DNA of 64,000 bases from Linnemannia elongata. Taxonomy: Eukaryota; Mortierellomycota; Mortierellomycetes; Mortierellales; Mortierellaceae. The stretch covers positions 2,294,001 to 2,358,000 of the forward strand of contig JAXBDG010000009.1 in assembly GCA_036320915.1 (NCBI GenBank), given 5' to 3'. The translations under genes and the position numbers were made by a program. Below, in pieces: positions 1-9,944 of this stretch; position 1 is the stretch's first letter, and every line of letters starts with the position of its first letter. The notes beneath the pieces are model-generated. The model was not told where the DNA came from. It worked only from the letters and a program-made list of their open reading frames with translations, and did no database searches.

Positions 1-1
1 C

Positions 2-286
2 CATCAAACAAACCTCAAGAAGCAAGGTGTCCTCCCTCTCACTTTTGCCGACCCAGCCGACTGGGAAAAGATGCACGGTGGGGATGTGATCGAGTCGACC
101 GAGGGAGTTGCTGACTTGGTTGCTGGTCGTCCTGGAAAGAATGATACCCCTGAGGGAGGCGAGATTCTTTTGAATGTGAGGCGGCCTGATGGAGAGAAAT
201 ATGTCATTAAGGCCTTGCATACGATGAGTAAGGATCAGGTTGAGTGGTTCCGTAAGGGATCTGCACTTAACGCTGCTCGCGGCTAA
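2..286 (+). CDS. ACO1: Aconitate hydratase, mitochondrial (C-terminal end)
   Basis: This is the last 94 codons of aconitase, the 4Fe-4S enzyme that isomerises citrate to isocitrate in the mitochondrial TCA cycle. The frame is open from the window edge, so the 5' part lies outside. It reads NLKKQGVLPLTFADPADWEK, the small-subunit swivel-domain signature of fungal mitochondrial aconitases, and ends with QVEWFRKGSALNAARG, the usual C-terminus (VEWFRAGSALN in relatives). No intron falls in this part. The stop is TAA at 284-286. A homoaconitase is less likely because the C-terminal motif is that of the Aco1 type. The Fe-S cysteines are not in view. Confidence 0.9.
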   Translation, partial: HQTNLKKQGVLPLTFADPADWEKMHGGDVIESTEGVADLVAGRPGKNDTPEGGEILLNVRRPDGEKYVIKALHTMSKDQVEWFRKGSALNAARG

Positions 287-844
287 AGCTTCGGGGGGGT
301 TATTTTTGGCTCTTTTCCTCTTCGTTGGGTCCCTTTTTTCACCTTTGTTCTCGCCCAGTCATTTACCTTTTTTTGTAGATAGTAAACTCAAACCATCATA
401 ATAGAAGCATGTTATTACTTTTTCTGAATGTTTAAGTGCGTAGTAAAGTGGATGGCAAACAGAAATAGAGGGGCCGTTTCTCAGAAGAGCATAGATTGGG
501 ATAATCAAGGGATTGGAAAAGGCAAAGCATGAAAGGATCAACAGAAAGCATTAAGGAACAACATCAACAGACAAAACCAAGGGGCGACATCAAGGGACGA
601 CATGGAGACGTCGAAAGAAAAAAAAATCAGGTGATGGTAGAACCATCGCTTAGGATTACATTTACTTTGACGCGACACCACCTACCACATTTGGAGTCAG
701 AAACACACTTATTGGAGGGTGATCTTGTGGAGCGATAACTGTGGTAGCCAAGCATTTATAGCGACGTTGTTCTTTTTCTCTCCTCCCTTCAAGAGAATTT
801 CCAAAGCCTTTGAAGTTTTAACGGAAGGGAGTGGTCAGCAGCAG
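287..844. other. Intergenic DNA after aconitase; left part of repeat copy 1
   Basis: A T-rich stretch just after the aconitase stop (301-370) probably holds its 3' UTR. From about 500 the sequence belongs to the interspersed repeat described separately. I see no convincing coding exon. Confidence 0.5.
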
Positions 845-1455
845 ATGTCGTTAGACCTTCAGCTTCCATCGTCGTCGTTATCGTCGCCCCCACCTCCGCC
901 TGCAGCATCCTCTTCCTCCTCCTCGTCAAGTTCTCATGTAGTCACCAGTTCATCTTCTTCTAGCACCACAATTACAACAAACGCCTCCTCGTCTGCCACT
1001 TCCCTCTCCTTCGTCATTACTGCCAGCAGCAGCAACAGAAACCGAAGCAGCAGAAGCAAAAGTGGAACTTCCGTCGCCACACCCCATGACCAATCCTTCT
1101 TTTCCTCTACTGCCCTCCCGCGAGAGGTAGTACCTCTTCGAGTTCACAATCCAATCCTACTCTCTACAACCACAACCACAACCACGTCTCGACCACCTGA
1201 TGCTTCTGATGCGGTGTCTCAACCGACGACAAAGTCCTCCGTTTGTATCCCGCCATTGTCATCGCCTGTTCACAGAGATGAAGGAGATTGTACTCTAGGT
1301 GGCTGATCAGTTCAAAGCGACAAGGTTGGTTTGTGCATACACGTTTACACTTGAGGACGTGTGGATAGGTGGGTTCCTACTGAGTACTACTGTCGATATT
1401 TTTTTCAGGACCTCGGGTGGTTTGTTCGCGTTGACGGTCAATCATCCTTGGAATG
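500..1455. repeat. Diverged interspersed repeat, copy 1
   Basis: This segment aligns in the same orientation with about 9945-10530. Shared landmarks in order: a block around 509-545 matching 9958-9994; ACATCAACAGACAA (about 561 and 10018); ATCAGGTGATGGTAGAACC (about 626 and 10125); TTTGACGCGA (about 666 and 10152); TTGGAGGGTGATCTTG (about 712 and 10206); ATAGCGACGTTG (about 759 and 10258); CTTTCTCTCCTCCCT-type text (about 776 and 10290); and a right block around 1305-1375 matching 10378-10455. By eye the blocks are about 75-85% identical. Copy 1 holds roughly 450 bp (about 845-1300) that copy 2 lacks. No terminal inverted repeats or transposase were seen. Confidence 0.75.
845..1306 (+). CDS. 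Hypothetical Ser/Thr-rich ORF inside repeat copy 1
   Basis: An ATG at 845 opens 153 codons to a stop at 1304-1306. The product is low complexity: polySer and polyPro runs near residues 10-45, then Ser/Thr/Asn-rich text and a short polyThr run. There is no signal peptide, domain or family I recognise. Its limits almost coincide with the segment that repeat copy 2 lacks, so it looks like the content of an insertion, or of a deletion in the other copy, rather than an established gene. Codon periodicity in such repeats is weak evidence for coding. It could equally be transcribed CA/TC-rich DNA. Confidence 0.22.
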   Translation: MSLDLQLPSSSLSSPPPPPAASSSSSSSSSHVVTSSSSSSTTITTNASSSATSLSFVITASSSNRNRSSRSKSGTSVATPHDQSFFSSTALPREVVPLRVHNPILLSTTTTTTTSRPPDASDAVSQPTTKSSVCIPPLSSPVHRDEGDCTLGG

Positions 1456-1836
1456 GCAAGGTGAGTTATTCGTTTTTACGACATCACCTTTTTTTTCTTC
1501 CTTTCCTTTTTGTTTAAGAAAGGTTGAGATGTGGAAAGTGGGAGAGAATGGGCAAGGAAAAGGGGGTAAAAGAAACAGCGAACAGGGGAGGAGATGAAAA
1601 ATAAGAAAAAAAAAGTGTGTGCGGGCGGATGAGGTAAAATGGGTGGATACTACTTTCGCTCCTTTGTTAAATGTATGAGGGTCACCGTTCAATGTGGATG
1701 TAAGGCAAAAGTGGATGTTTATTGAAGGCTGAGACCTTGGAGAATATGTTACACGAAAATCTTGGTACAAGGTAAAGAAAAAAAACGGGTTAAAGAAAAG
1801 CCAAAAAGGGGTATGAAGAAAAAGCAGAGATGATCC
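1307..1836. other. Intergenic, no gene seen
   Basis: The first 150 bases are the right end of repeat copy 1. The rest (1480-1836) is purine-rich on the + strand, with A8-type runs, and probably contains the 3' UTR of the minus-strand HMMR-like gene. The short ORFs here are pyrimidine/purine-tract artefacts. Confidence 0.5.
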
Positions 1837-4800
1837 TCAAGAGCTACCAGTAGAGGCATGGCCCGCCATGAAACTACGTGCAGCCCGAGATCGGATCGGT
1901 CCCTTATTGCTGATAGGCTTGGCGCCACCACTCGTAGTAGAAGAGGAGGAGGCGGAGCTGCCAACAAGCTTGGACGAGGAACTGCCGCCGTTCGCAGATC
2001 GGACAGAAGTTGTGGACGTCGAGCGTGGACGCATCATCGGAGATGCCAGTGAAGCCACCGATGACGCAGGAGTAGAAGACACCGCGACTCCAGAAACGGC
2101 GGCAGTCAGGGCCTGCAACTGCAGCTTTCCATTGGGTGATACGTCGCCTGCCGAAGAAGTGGAGGATGAGATGGTAGAGGCACCCGAGACAGAGCTAGCG
2201 GTCGATTGACGATGGTAGTTGGCATTGGTGTTGATACTAGGTGTATGTGTGGGTGTGGATGCTCCGGGGATTCCAGCGGCGACGGCGGCCTTGTAAGCTT
2301 CGAGGTCGCGTTCGGTTTGGAGGGATTTGAGGCGGAGGGTGTCGCGGGTGTTAGAGAGGGCGAGATTCTTCTTCTTGAGCGCCAAGTTCTCTTCCTTGAG
2401 TTGCGCTACCTGCTTGACCTATTATCGTATGCAGCAAATATGACAATAGAATGTAAGAACAACGAATACATGAAAACTAACAACCTGACATGTTCATGTA
2501 AACAGGTTTTGAGCAAAGCAAAAAGAAATTTACCTTTTGTTTGAGGGAGAGGTTCTGGGCAGAGTCGACGTTCATCTTTGACAGACGGGAGAGCTCATCA
2601 CTTGAAAGCCCATGCTTCTTGATAAGAACACTGACATCGGCCTGAAGCTGGTTCTCGACCTGCAAGCGCGCAGCTTCAGACTCAGCCAGTTCCTCATGCA
2701 GCTTCTTCATATCCAACAGCGTCTCTTCCCGCGCAATATCCGCCTTGACATACGCCTCCCTGTATTTCTCGACGTCCGCCTGAACCTGCTTGATCCACTC
2801 GTCTGTATCACGGGTATGGTTCGTCAATGTCCGGAGTTCTTCCTCAAGGCGGGCAACTTCCTTGACGGCGTCATCGTGTTTCGACAGGTCACGGATAACG
2901 CGTTCCTGGTACTCGTATTGGTCCTCGAGGGCCTGGATGATGGCGACTTTCCCAATGTTCTCGGCTTCCAGGAACTCAACTTGCATGTTGAGACGAAGAA
3001 TTTGGTCCTCAAGTTCGGCGATCTTTGCGAGCAGACCGGAGTGATCGGTTTGGGACTTGGTGACAGAGGTTTCTTGGTTGGCCAAAAGAGTGCTGAGGGC
3101 GAGGGAAGAGGATTCGAGGGACGCCTTTTCTTCTAGGAGGGCGGCGTGTTCGGTCTTGCTGATGGAGCAGGTAGTGGTGTGGTGGAGGAGGACGTTGAGA
3201 ATGGCTTCTGAATGCTGTTTCCAGACTGTATCGGATGTCGCTTCGTCAGACTCTTGAATCTCCTGTGTCGAGCCAGACTTTTCGAACAGGTCCTTGAAGG
3301 CGGCCGCCATCAGCTGACACCGCATTTCCAGTTCCCGGATGTTCTGTGCGCTCGCCTTGGCATCGGCTTCCTTCTCTGATGTGATCTTGTCCAAGCGCGA
3401 CTCCAGGGACGCAATCGTTGCCTTCTGACCCGTGGTATCTTCTGTCAGCTTGATCCTCTCTGACTCCCAGACCTCCTCGTTCCTGTGAAAGACCTCAGCT
3501 TGCTTGGCAGCTGCCAAAGAGACATCCTCAAGTTCCTGGATCCGCTTCTGCTGTTGAGCCTCTCGCTCTTTGTTCTCAGCACTCGCCTTGTCAAACTCGG
3601 CCTGCAGGTCAACGATCGCCTTCTCATGAGTCTCTGTCAGGTCGATCAGCCGGTCGCACTCCTGCTTCATCATACAGTTGCTCTCACTCATCTCTGTCAA
3701 CTGCACTGTCGCTAATTGGTTTTCCTGCTCCAGGGTGTCCAAACGCTCCTGCTTCTCTCGTGACTGCCGCTCCTCCTCCAGACGTTGGGCTATGGCCTCC
3801 TCCCGTTCAGACTCGACGCTTTTTAATTCGGCCTGAACTGACTCGATACTCTTCATGACTTTGGTATACTCCTCCTGTTTCTTCTCAAGCGTCGTTTTGA
3901 GATCTGCGATCTGGGAATCTGATTCCTTCTTTTGCTGGACAGTCTCCTCCGAAAGGTTCTTGTACTTGACAGTCAACTCCTCCTGAGTCTGTCGAGAAGC
4001 CTCTTTCAACTCCTGGTGCTGTTCCTCGAGGGTCTTCATGGCTCCCGAGATGGCTTGGATCTCCAGCTGGCTGTCATCGTACTTTTCTTTCAAGGTCGCG
4101 CGTTCCTTCTGGACCCCCAAGAGCGCATCCCTATTCTGATCCAGTTCCAAGGTCAGATGAGCGATTGACTGCTCGAGTTCTTGGCGGGCCTTGGCATGGT
4201 CCTGACGCTCCTCATTGAGACGCGTCTGGTGTTCCTGGTGCTGGAGTTCCATGGCCTCGATGGTCTTGGCATGCTGGACGGTCTGCTTCTCCAGCTGACG
4301 ATTGGTGACCTGGTGCTTCTTCTCTAGCTGCTCAAACTCCAACTTCGACGCCTGCAACTGCTCATCGAGCTGCTGCTTCTCCAGCTGAAGTCGATCCGTG
4401 GTCTCCTTGTTAGCAGCTTTGAGGTCTCTTTGGCTGTTCTCCAGCGTATGGACCTTCTCCTCAGCTGCATCAATCTGAGCCTGCAGCTGCTCCCGTTCCT
4501 GTCTCATTTTTGCCCTCAGTTCCTCCACGAGCTTTCTCTCCCTCTCAAGTTCCTCCTCCAACTCCCTCACCCTCCTCTCCAAATCTTCATACTTGCGCTT
4601 CCAATACTCCGAATCATCCTTGGCTCGTCTCACATCTGCCTCGTACCTCTCCCGCTCCATCCTCTGTTCCTCCCGAACCTGTTCCAAAGCCTGCTCCGAG
4701 ACCTCCTTTTGCTTTCCGAGCTGCTCTGAGAGTTCCTGGTTCTCCTGTTTGAGTTTCTCACGCTGGGCGATGCTGGTGGATTGCTGCTCCTCGAGAGAGA

Positions 4801-6860
4801 TTTTTGTCCGGTTGAGGAGCTTCTCAAGCTCATCGATACGTTTCTGAAGCTGGGCGGCTTTCCCGATTTTGTCGTTGACCACCGCTGCCGCCTTTTCTGA
4901 CTTCTCGAGCTATTGAGGGTACGCATATTATTTTTTTGGAGGGAAAAAATAGAACACAAGGTGTAGAGGTAATAAAACGAATGTATGAGTGAGTGTGTCT
5001 ATGTGTGTGTGAGTGTGAGTGAGAGCATTCAAAAAAGTTGAGAGCTGCTCCCTACTTGCAAGAGAACAATTAGTTTTTTTCCGATATGTGTGGTAGATAT
5101 GTGTGGTGCAGGATAGTGCTCTCACTCTCTCTCTTTTTTTTTTGGTGGTTTTGCATGTCCTCTCATTAACCTTGAATCAACCCTATTCTTTAAATCGAGA
5201 CGCGGCAAGCCTTTGTGGACGGAAGTACTTACACTGGCTCTGAGGATATTGTGCCGCACGCCGAGTTCCGCTATTCGTTCATTGGGGAAGGGAGGGAAGA
5301 GGTGGAGTTAGGTACGGTGGTACTCATATACGAATTCGAAGATCTATTTGAGCACTATGTCTCTAGTCTGCACTAGTCAAATATCAAAATTAGATCAACG
5401 ACGACCCACACACACAACAATACGCCCATGGTTGCCTTGGTTGGAGTAGGGTAAAGAGATATCAAACTTCATCTTCTACCACACATCCCATCCAGGGGTA
5501 GACAAAACAATGTCATCCGCCAACGCAGAAAAAGGGAGGAAAAACACAAGATGGGGGGTGCATCACATCGTATCGATCGATCGATAAAATAAATAGGTCC
5601 AAAACAGCCAACCAAGCCATACAGGACCGGGGACTTTTTTTCAAAATTGTTCAATACATAATACATACCAATTTCCGATTCCTTGGAGGCTAGTTGGGTC
5701 ATGATAGCATTCTTATCCTTGATGGCGCCTTGGTACATGGCCTCGCCTCTTTTCTGCTTCTCGGCCATCACATCCAGGTCCTTTTGGTGTGAGATCCTGT
5801 ACTTCTCGAATCGTTCGGTCAATTCTGCGAGCTAGATGAGACATGGGGCCGATTAAGGAAAGAAACATAGTGAATTGAAGAATAAAAGGGGGGAGGATGG
5901 GGACAGCATGACGAACAATATGCAGGAGAGAAATTAGTAGGGTGAGGTAGGTACAAGGTTGGTATTTTAAATGCAGCGAAGGCAGGGACAGGCATGATGT
6001 GTGGCGGTGGATGACTTTTTTGGGGGGTGAAAGGAGAGAGAGGTCCGTCCATCCTTCAACGTTAATTGTGTCTTTTCAAACAGACATACACCATGGTCCA
6101 AGGACAGCAAAAGGGTTGGACGTTCACCATCGAGGACAAGTATGAGTCGGAAGGATAAAACAATCATCGTCCTGTCTCCTTTTTTTTTAGCCTGTCCCTT
6201 GCTTGCCCACCCTTTTTTTCAATCTTCAACATCATCATACCATCTCCTTTTCTCCCTTCCAAAACCAATAAGCCCACTGAATGTCATCAATCATTATATC
6301 ATACCTCTCGTTTCAGCCTCTCCTCCATTTTGCTGGAAGTTAATCCCAACTTATCAGAACTCTTTGACCTAACATTCGTCGGCCGACGGGTATAATCCTG
6401 GGTTGACGATCCATTCGAATGAACCGATGCCGTGTCCGTCCCATCGTCATCAATCACCAACGAAGGCAATGATACCGATAACGAGTTGCGTTCATAAAGT
6501 CCTCCAGAAGCGTTGTTGAGTCCTTGCTGTTGCAGTTGTTGTTGGCGTTTATGTTGCTCTTGGAAGCGTTTAGTTTTGCCCAGGAACCCGAACCGTTTGT
6601 AGGGGTCGTCTTCGCCGTTCTTGACGTCGTAGTGGTTGGGTCCTGGTGTGATTTCGATCTGTTTTGTGTGGAGAAAAGAGAAGAGGATGTATGTGTCAGT
6701 GCGAGTGGAAGGAGGGTTGCTGTTGTTCTGATCGTTGTAGTAGTAGTAGTAGTTGTTGTTGTTGTTGTTCTTGCTGCTACTGTTGTTGTGCGTGCTGGAG
6801 GGTGAGTTGGTGGGTGGGTAGACGTGCCTTTTCGACAAACCGTTCACTTCTTGGGAACAT
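1837..6860 (-). CDS. HMMR-like (hyaluronan-mediated motility receptor) coiled-coil protein
   Basis: Six exons: 6860-6828, 6658-6305, 5831-5669, 5270-5233, 4909-2534, 2418-1837; all junctions keep phase and give about 1181 aa. The N-terminus (FPRSERF, then ITPGPNHYDVK and RFGFLGKTKRFQEQ) resembles the conserved start of animal HMMR/RHAMM. A Ser-rich linker follows, then uninterrupted heptad coiled coil from about residue 140 to 1010. LSLKQKVKQVAQLKEENLALKKK at about 980-1005 resembles the HMMR C-terminal basic region; the last 170 residues are Ser/Thr/Ala-rich. Known family members bind microtubules and act at spindle poles and centrosomes; that role here is inferred. Exon 1 is only 11 codons and needs a GC donor (AAG|GCACGT), because the nearby GT donor breaks the frame. 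Exon 4 is 38 bp. Another long coiled-coil protein is the alternative, but matching both ends makes HMMR the better call. Confidence 0.78.
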
Positions 6861-7790
6861 GGTTTGTTGTTGTTTGCCGCTACGGTGCTATTTTCGGTGA
6901 ATTGATGTTTGGAGAGTTGTAAGAAGAGAAAGAGAAAGAGAAAGAGAAGGAGGGTAAGAGAAAGAAAGAGAGAAAGAGAAAGAGATAGATATGATATAAA
7001 GAATTGGGAGTGTGAGATAAAAAGAGGGAGGTGTTATGAGAGAGTAGATGGAAAAAAGAAGAAAGAGAAAAGAGAAAGAAGAAGAAGGAGGAGGAGGGAA
7101 GAAGGAGAATTAGAAGATGCACCTCAAGTTATAAAAATGAAAACCTACAAAAGTGAGCAAAAGAGCATCACTCAGCAAGATGCTCAATGCAAGAGTGTAT
7201 TTTTGCTCCCTTTTGATTTTTATTTTCTTCTTGTTCTGCTCTTTTCATCCGTCAATCTGTCAGGATGAATGAACTATTGGTTTCTTGATGTTGTCTTCTT
7301 CTATTAACAGACACTTGCCCTCTTCCTTCTTTGCTGATGAATGAACAACACCAACCTATCCTTCAATAATCCCCTTCTCCCCTTCCTTGGCCGCCTCCAT
7401 TGCCCTCCCTTGTCTCCCTCCTTTGTCTTTCTTCCTCCTTTGTCCTCCTCATTGTCACTCCTTGGTCTCTCCTTCCTCGTCTCCAGTCGCGTTGAAATTT
7501 GTGTACAAGCCAGTCACTCCTACTCACTTTTCTTTCACTTTTCTTTGCCACCGCCTTCCCATAGTTTCGCTTCCTTCTCCTTTGCCACCAATGTGCTACT
7601 CCCTATTCCTCATCGCCTTCGTCATTACTTCCGACCTTCAAGCCTCGCCTTCATCTTTCTTTTCATCCCTCACATTTTTTCTCGTTTCATTCCGCATCTT
7701 CCTTTTTCTCTTTTTTTTTCGATTTCACATGTCACTTTCATTACACTTTGCACCTTTTGTCTTTCATTATTCTTTTCGTTTGATGAAGCC
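6861..7790. other. Intergenic: polypurine then pyrimidine-rich DNA
   Basis: 6905-7110 is almost pure A/G on the + strand, with GAAAGA-type repeats just upstream of the HMMR-like start, and is probably its promoter/5' UTR. 7370-7760 is strongly C/T-rich. The Phe/Leu/Ser-rich ORFs here are by-products of these tracts. No gene recognised. Confidence 0.5.
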
Positions 7791-8480
7791 ATGACTGACA
7801 AACATCTGACCACTTTTGTATTGAAATGAGGAGGCCACATCAAATGCATTTCTGTTTGCCATCTCATCCACCGAGACAGTCAAGGAACTCAGAAAGCTCA
7901 TTAAGACCGAGAAGGCTCTCAATTTTGGCGACATTGCCGCAGATAAGCTCACCCTTTGGAAATGTCCTGATTCCCGATGATAAACAAAGTCATGTCATCA
8001 CTATGGATGTTCTGGGATACAAGACGCAGCTAAGCAATCCCAAATCGCGCCTTTCCAACCTGTGTCTCGAAAGTCCTGGCGACAATACCTACGCCATCGT
8101 CCAGTCACTCCCGCTAGGTAATACAGACACGTAGTGGTTCACCTTGGGTGGTTACCGTATCGCTGCCTATATGCGTGTCCATCATACTAACTTGTTCGTA
8201 CGTATCCAATTGTACCGACTTACCGGCATAATTAAAGCACCTGTCCCTGCCCCTGTCTCCTCTCCTCCAAGGCTAGAACCAGATCCAATCCAAGTACCGC
8301 CGCGCCTTTCTCACGCCTTTGTCTGCGACGCTGAGCAATATTCAGGCAACGCTGGTGATCCTTGGCACAGCACTCTCGTTGCAAGATACTGACCATGTGT
8401 AGTCGACTGTTGGCAAATGCGCTAACTTCTCAAAAATAACAGACTTTCCTTGGTTCGATGAAGGCTAAGAGTGAACTCGG
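7791..8480 (+). pseudogene. Crinkler (CRN)-type effector relic
   Basis: The ATG at 7791 starts MTDKHLTTFVLK, like the opening of Mucoromycota Crinkler headers. An in-frame TGA at 7827-7829 and a frame change follow. The next frame has TVKELRKLIKTE and DIAADKLTLWK (about 7873-7962), the ubiquitin-like CRN N-domain with its LFLAK/LTLW-type core. A second frame change at about 7963 leads to IPDDKQSHVITMDV and later TYAIVQ, the end of the header, then a stop near 8134. Further on, another frame has LVILGTALSLQDTDHV, a stop, then KITDFPWFDEG (about 8340-8470), which resembles the ATPase region that follows many fungal CRN headers. The spacing is far too short for an intact gene, so there is also an internal deletion. 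Header assignment is fairly firm; the ATPase part is less so. The copy is clearly non-functional. Confidence 0.72.
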
Positions 8481-9127
8481 TCAATACGGCGGACTGTTAC
8501 GACTTTTTCCTCCCCTTTCAATCACTCTTTATTTTCTCTTTTTCCAATTCAATCACTGCTGGCAGTTTCCGCCTTTCCTATCTATTACCGATGGTCTACA
8601 TGATTGAACAGCCTTTGAATGCCCTCTCCAAATATTTTTCTAAAGGAAGTCCTATTTCGCTTTCAAATATTCGGTGATTCGTGTATTTTACTGAAGGCTC
8701 TGCCTTTATCATGCACAAAAAGAGGTTTTACTTTGCACATTTTCTAATCTAGGACAAGACATCCAAATATGCAGGCCCCCGAGGTGACTAGAGTCAAGGA
8801 TGCGTTTACATCATCCGTTATGGTTTCAACCCGTGTGCGAGCTTCGCTAGCCATTCAGGAGGAGAGTATCTATGATGGAGAGGATGGGAAGAATACCCTT
8901 TATTCGCATCTGATCTTTTCTTTTGTCTTCAGTTTAAAGCTGTGAAGAGCAACGACAAGTGTTGTGCACAGCCAGCTTTTGGACCGGACTGTAACTGGTG
9001 GATGGCGCTCTGGAGAGTTTGGTCTGTAGTTCCCTTTTACTTCCAAATGCCATCTTTGTGTTGCCTGTCAGAGAAGCAACAATGTGTACAAAAACATATC
9101 TCATCTACATCTTAATTGTTTGAAGAC
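8481..9127. other. Intergenic; possible further Crinkler decay
   Basis: The text continues without a clear boundary from the Crinkler relic. A 59-codon ATG frame at 8769 (MQAPEVTRVKDAF) has no recognisable family. Any remaining Crinkler fragments here are too decayed to place. Confidence 0.35.
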
Positions 9128-9358
9128 TCAATCAAGGGTATGATTGAGTGCTCCGATTATGTTACCCGAGTCGCCGCCGACATTGACCGGAATATGGACT
9201 GGGACTTGAGCTATATTGCCTCTAGCTATACCAGGTGAGCTTTCGACTTTGCCATCGACATCGCCATTGATCTGGCGTTTGACTGGGGCTGCAAATGCCA
9301 GGGTTGTGATGGCAATTGCCATCATAAGAACAAGAATGTACTTGGCACGAGAAGACAT
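9128..9358 (-). CDS. Small secreted chaplin-like protein
   Basis: An intronless ORF of 76 aa with an ATG start. Residues 1-23 form a strong signal peptide: basic start, hydrophobic core ILVLMMAIAITTLA, then AFA-AP. A dibasic KR follows at about 27-28, a possible Kex2-type site. The mature part contains SPGIARGNIAQVPVHIPVNV, then GGDSGNIIGALN and the stop. This closely follows the chaplin consensus of Streptomyces (SPG..SGN..QVP.H.PVNVCGN..N.IG.LNPAFGN), except that the first Cys is Gly and the protein stops before the second. Chaplins are secreted amyloid-forming surfactants that coat aerial hyphae; a similar coat role here is inference. On the minus strand a TATAAATA element lies near 9578-9585, about 220 bp upstream. 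That it is a secreted small protein is well supported. The chaplin link rests on one roughly 35-residue match. Confidence 0.7.
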   Translation of the reverse strand: MSSRAKYILVLMMAIAITTLAFAAPVKRQINGDVDGKVESSPGIARGNIAQVPVHIPVNVGGDSGNIIGALNHTLD

Positions 9359-9944
9359 ATTTGGTTATAAAGTGCCAGAAACCTAATCAAATTGAGGGAT
9401 GTGATTTTTAGGGCAAATTTGAACATGAAGAACAGGACTCACGACCTTTACCTCAATAGTAACAGCAAGAAAGTGGATGATATTCCTCACTTTCAAAAAG
9501 AAACTTGAGGACTTGGTAATTATGTTTGTAAAGGTAGTGAGAGATACAGAAAGATAATCTGAAGGGGAGGGTCCTTATTATTTATATGATAAAATCTGTT
9601 AGGACCTTCCTTATTCTTGTTATTATGGCACAAAAAATATGACGTTATCTCTTTGGGGTCCATCGATCACTGAGTGGCATTAGATGAGTGTGCTGGAAAA
9701 AAGACCAAGGGGCGCTAGAAAAAATAACAAAATAGAGCGGGAATAGAAGAGGGTGTTTGGGGAATATAAGGCATACCCGAAAAAGGAGGGGGTGCTGAGA
9801 AAAAGGAGGGGTTGTTTGGGAATAAGAACTGGATGGTAGTAAAGATAGCGAATCGTTGGAGCAGATATTAGCGAAACACTGGAACGAAAGATTGACTGTA
9901 TGCAGAGCACGTACACGGTAGCTGGCTCGGGGCAGCTGGCAAAG
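9359..9944. other. Intergenic, promoter of the chaplin-like gene
   Basis: It contains the minus-strand TATA-like element at about 9578-9585. The Phe/Pro-rich minus-strand ORFs at 9645-10063 have no family resemblance and overlap the repeat. No other gene seen. Confidence 0.4.

Noticed and set aside
2612..3136. Leu-rich plus-strand ORF of 174 codons
   Set aside because: Antisense of the coiled-coil exon of the HMMR-like gene; Leu/Phe richness mirrors Lys/Glu/Gln codons.
7341..7829. Plus-strand ORF of 162 codons
   Set aside because: Translation of a C/T-rich tract, Phe/Ser/Pro-rich in two frames at once. Its end overlaps the Crinkler relic, which is in another frame.
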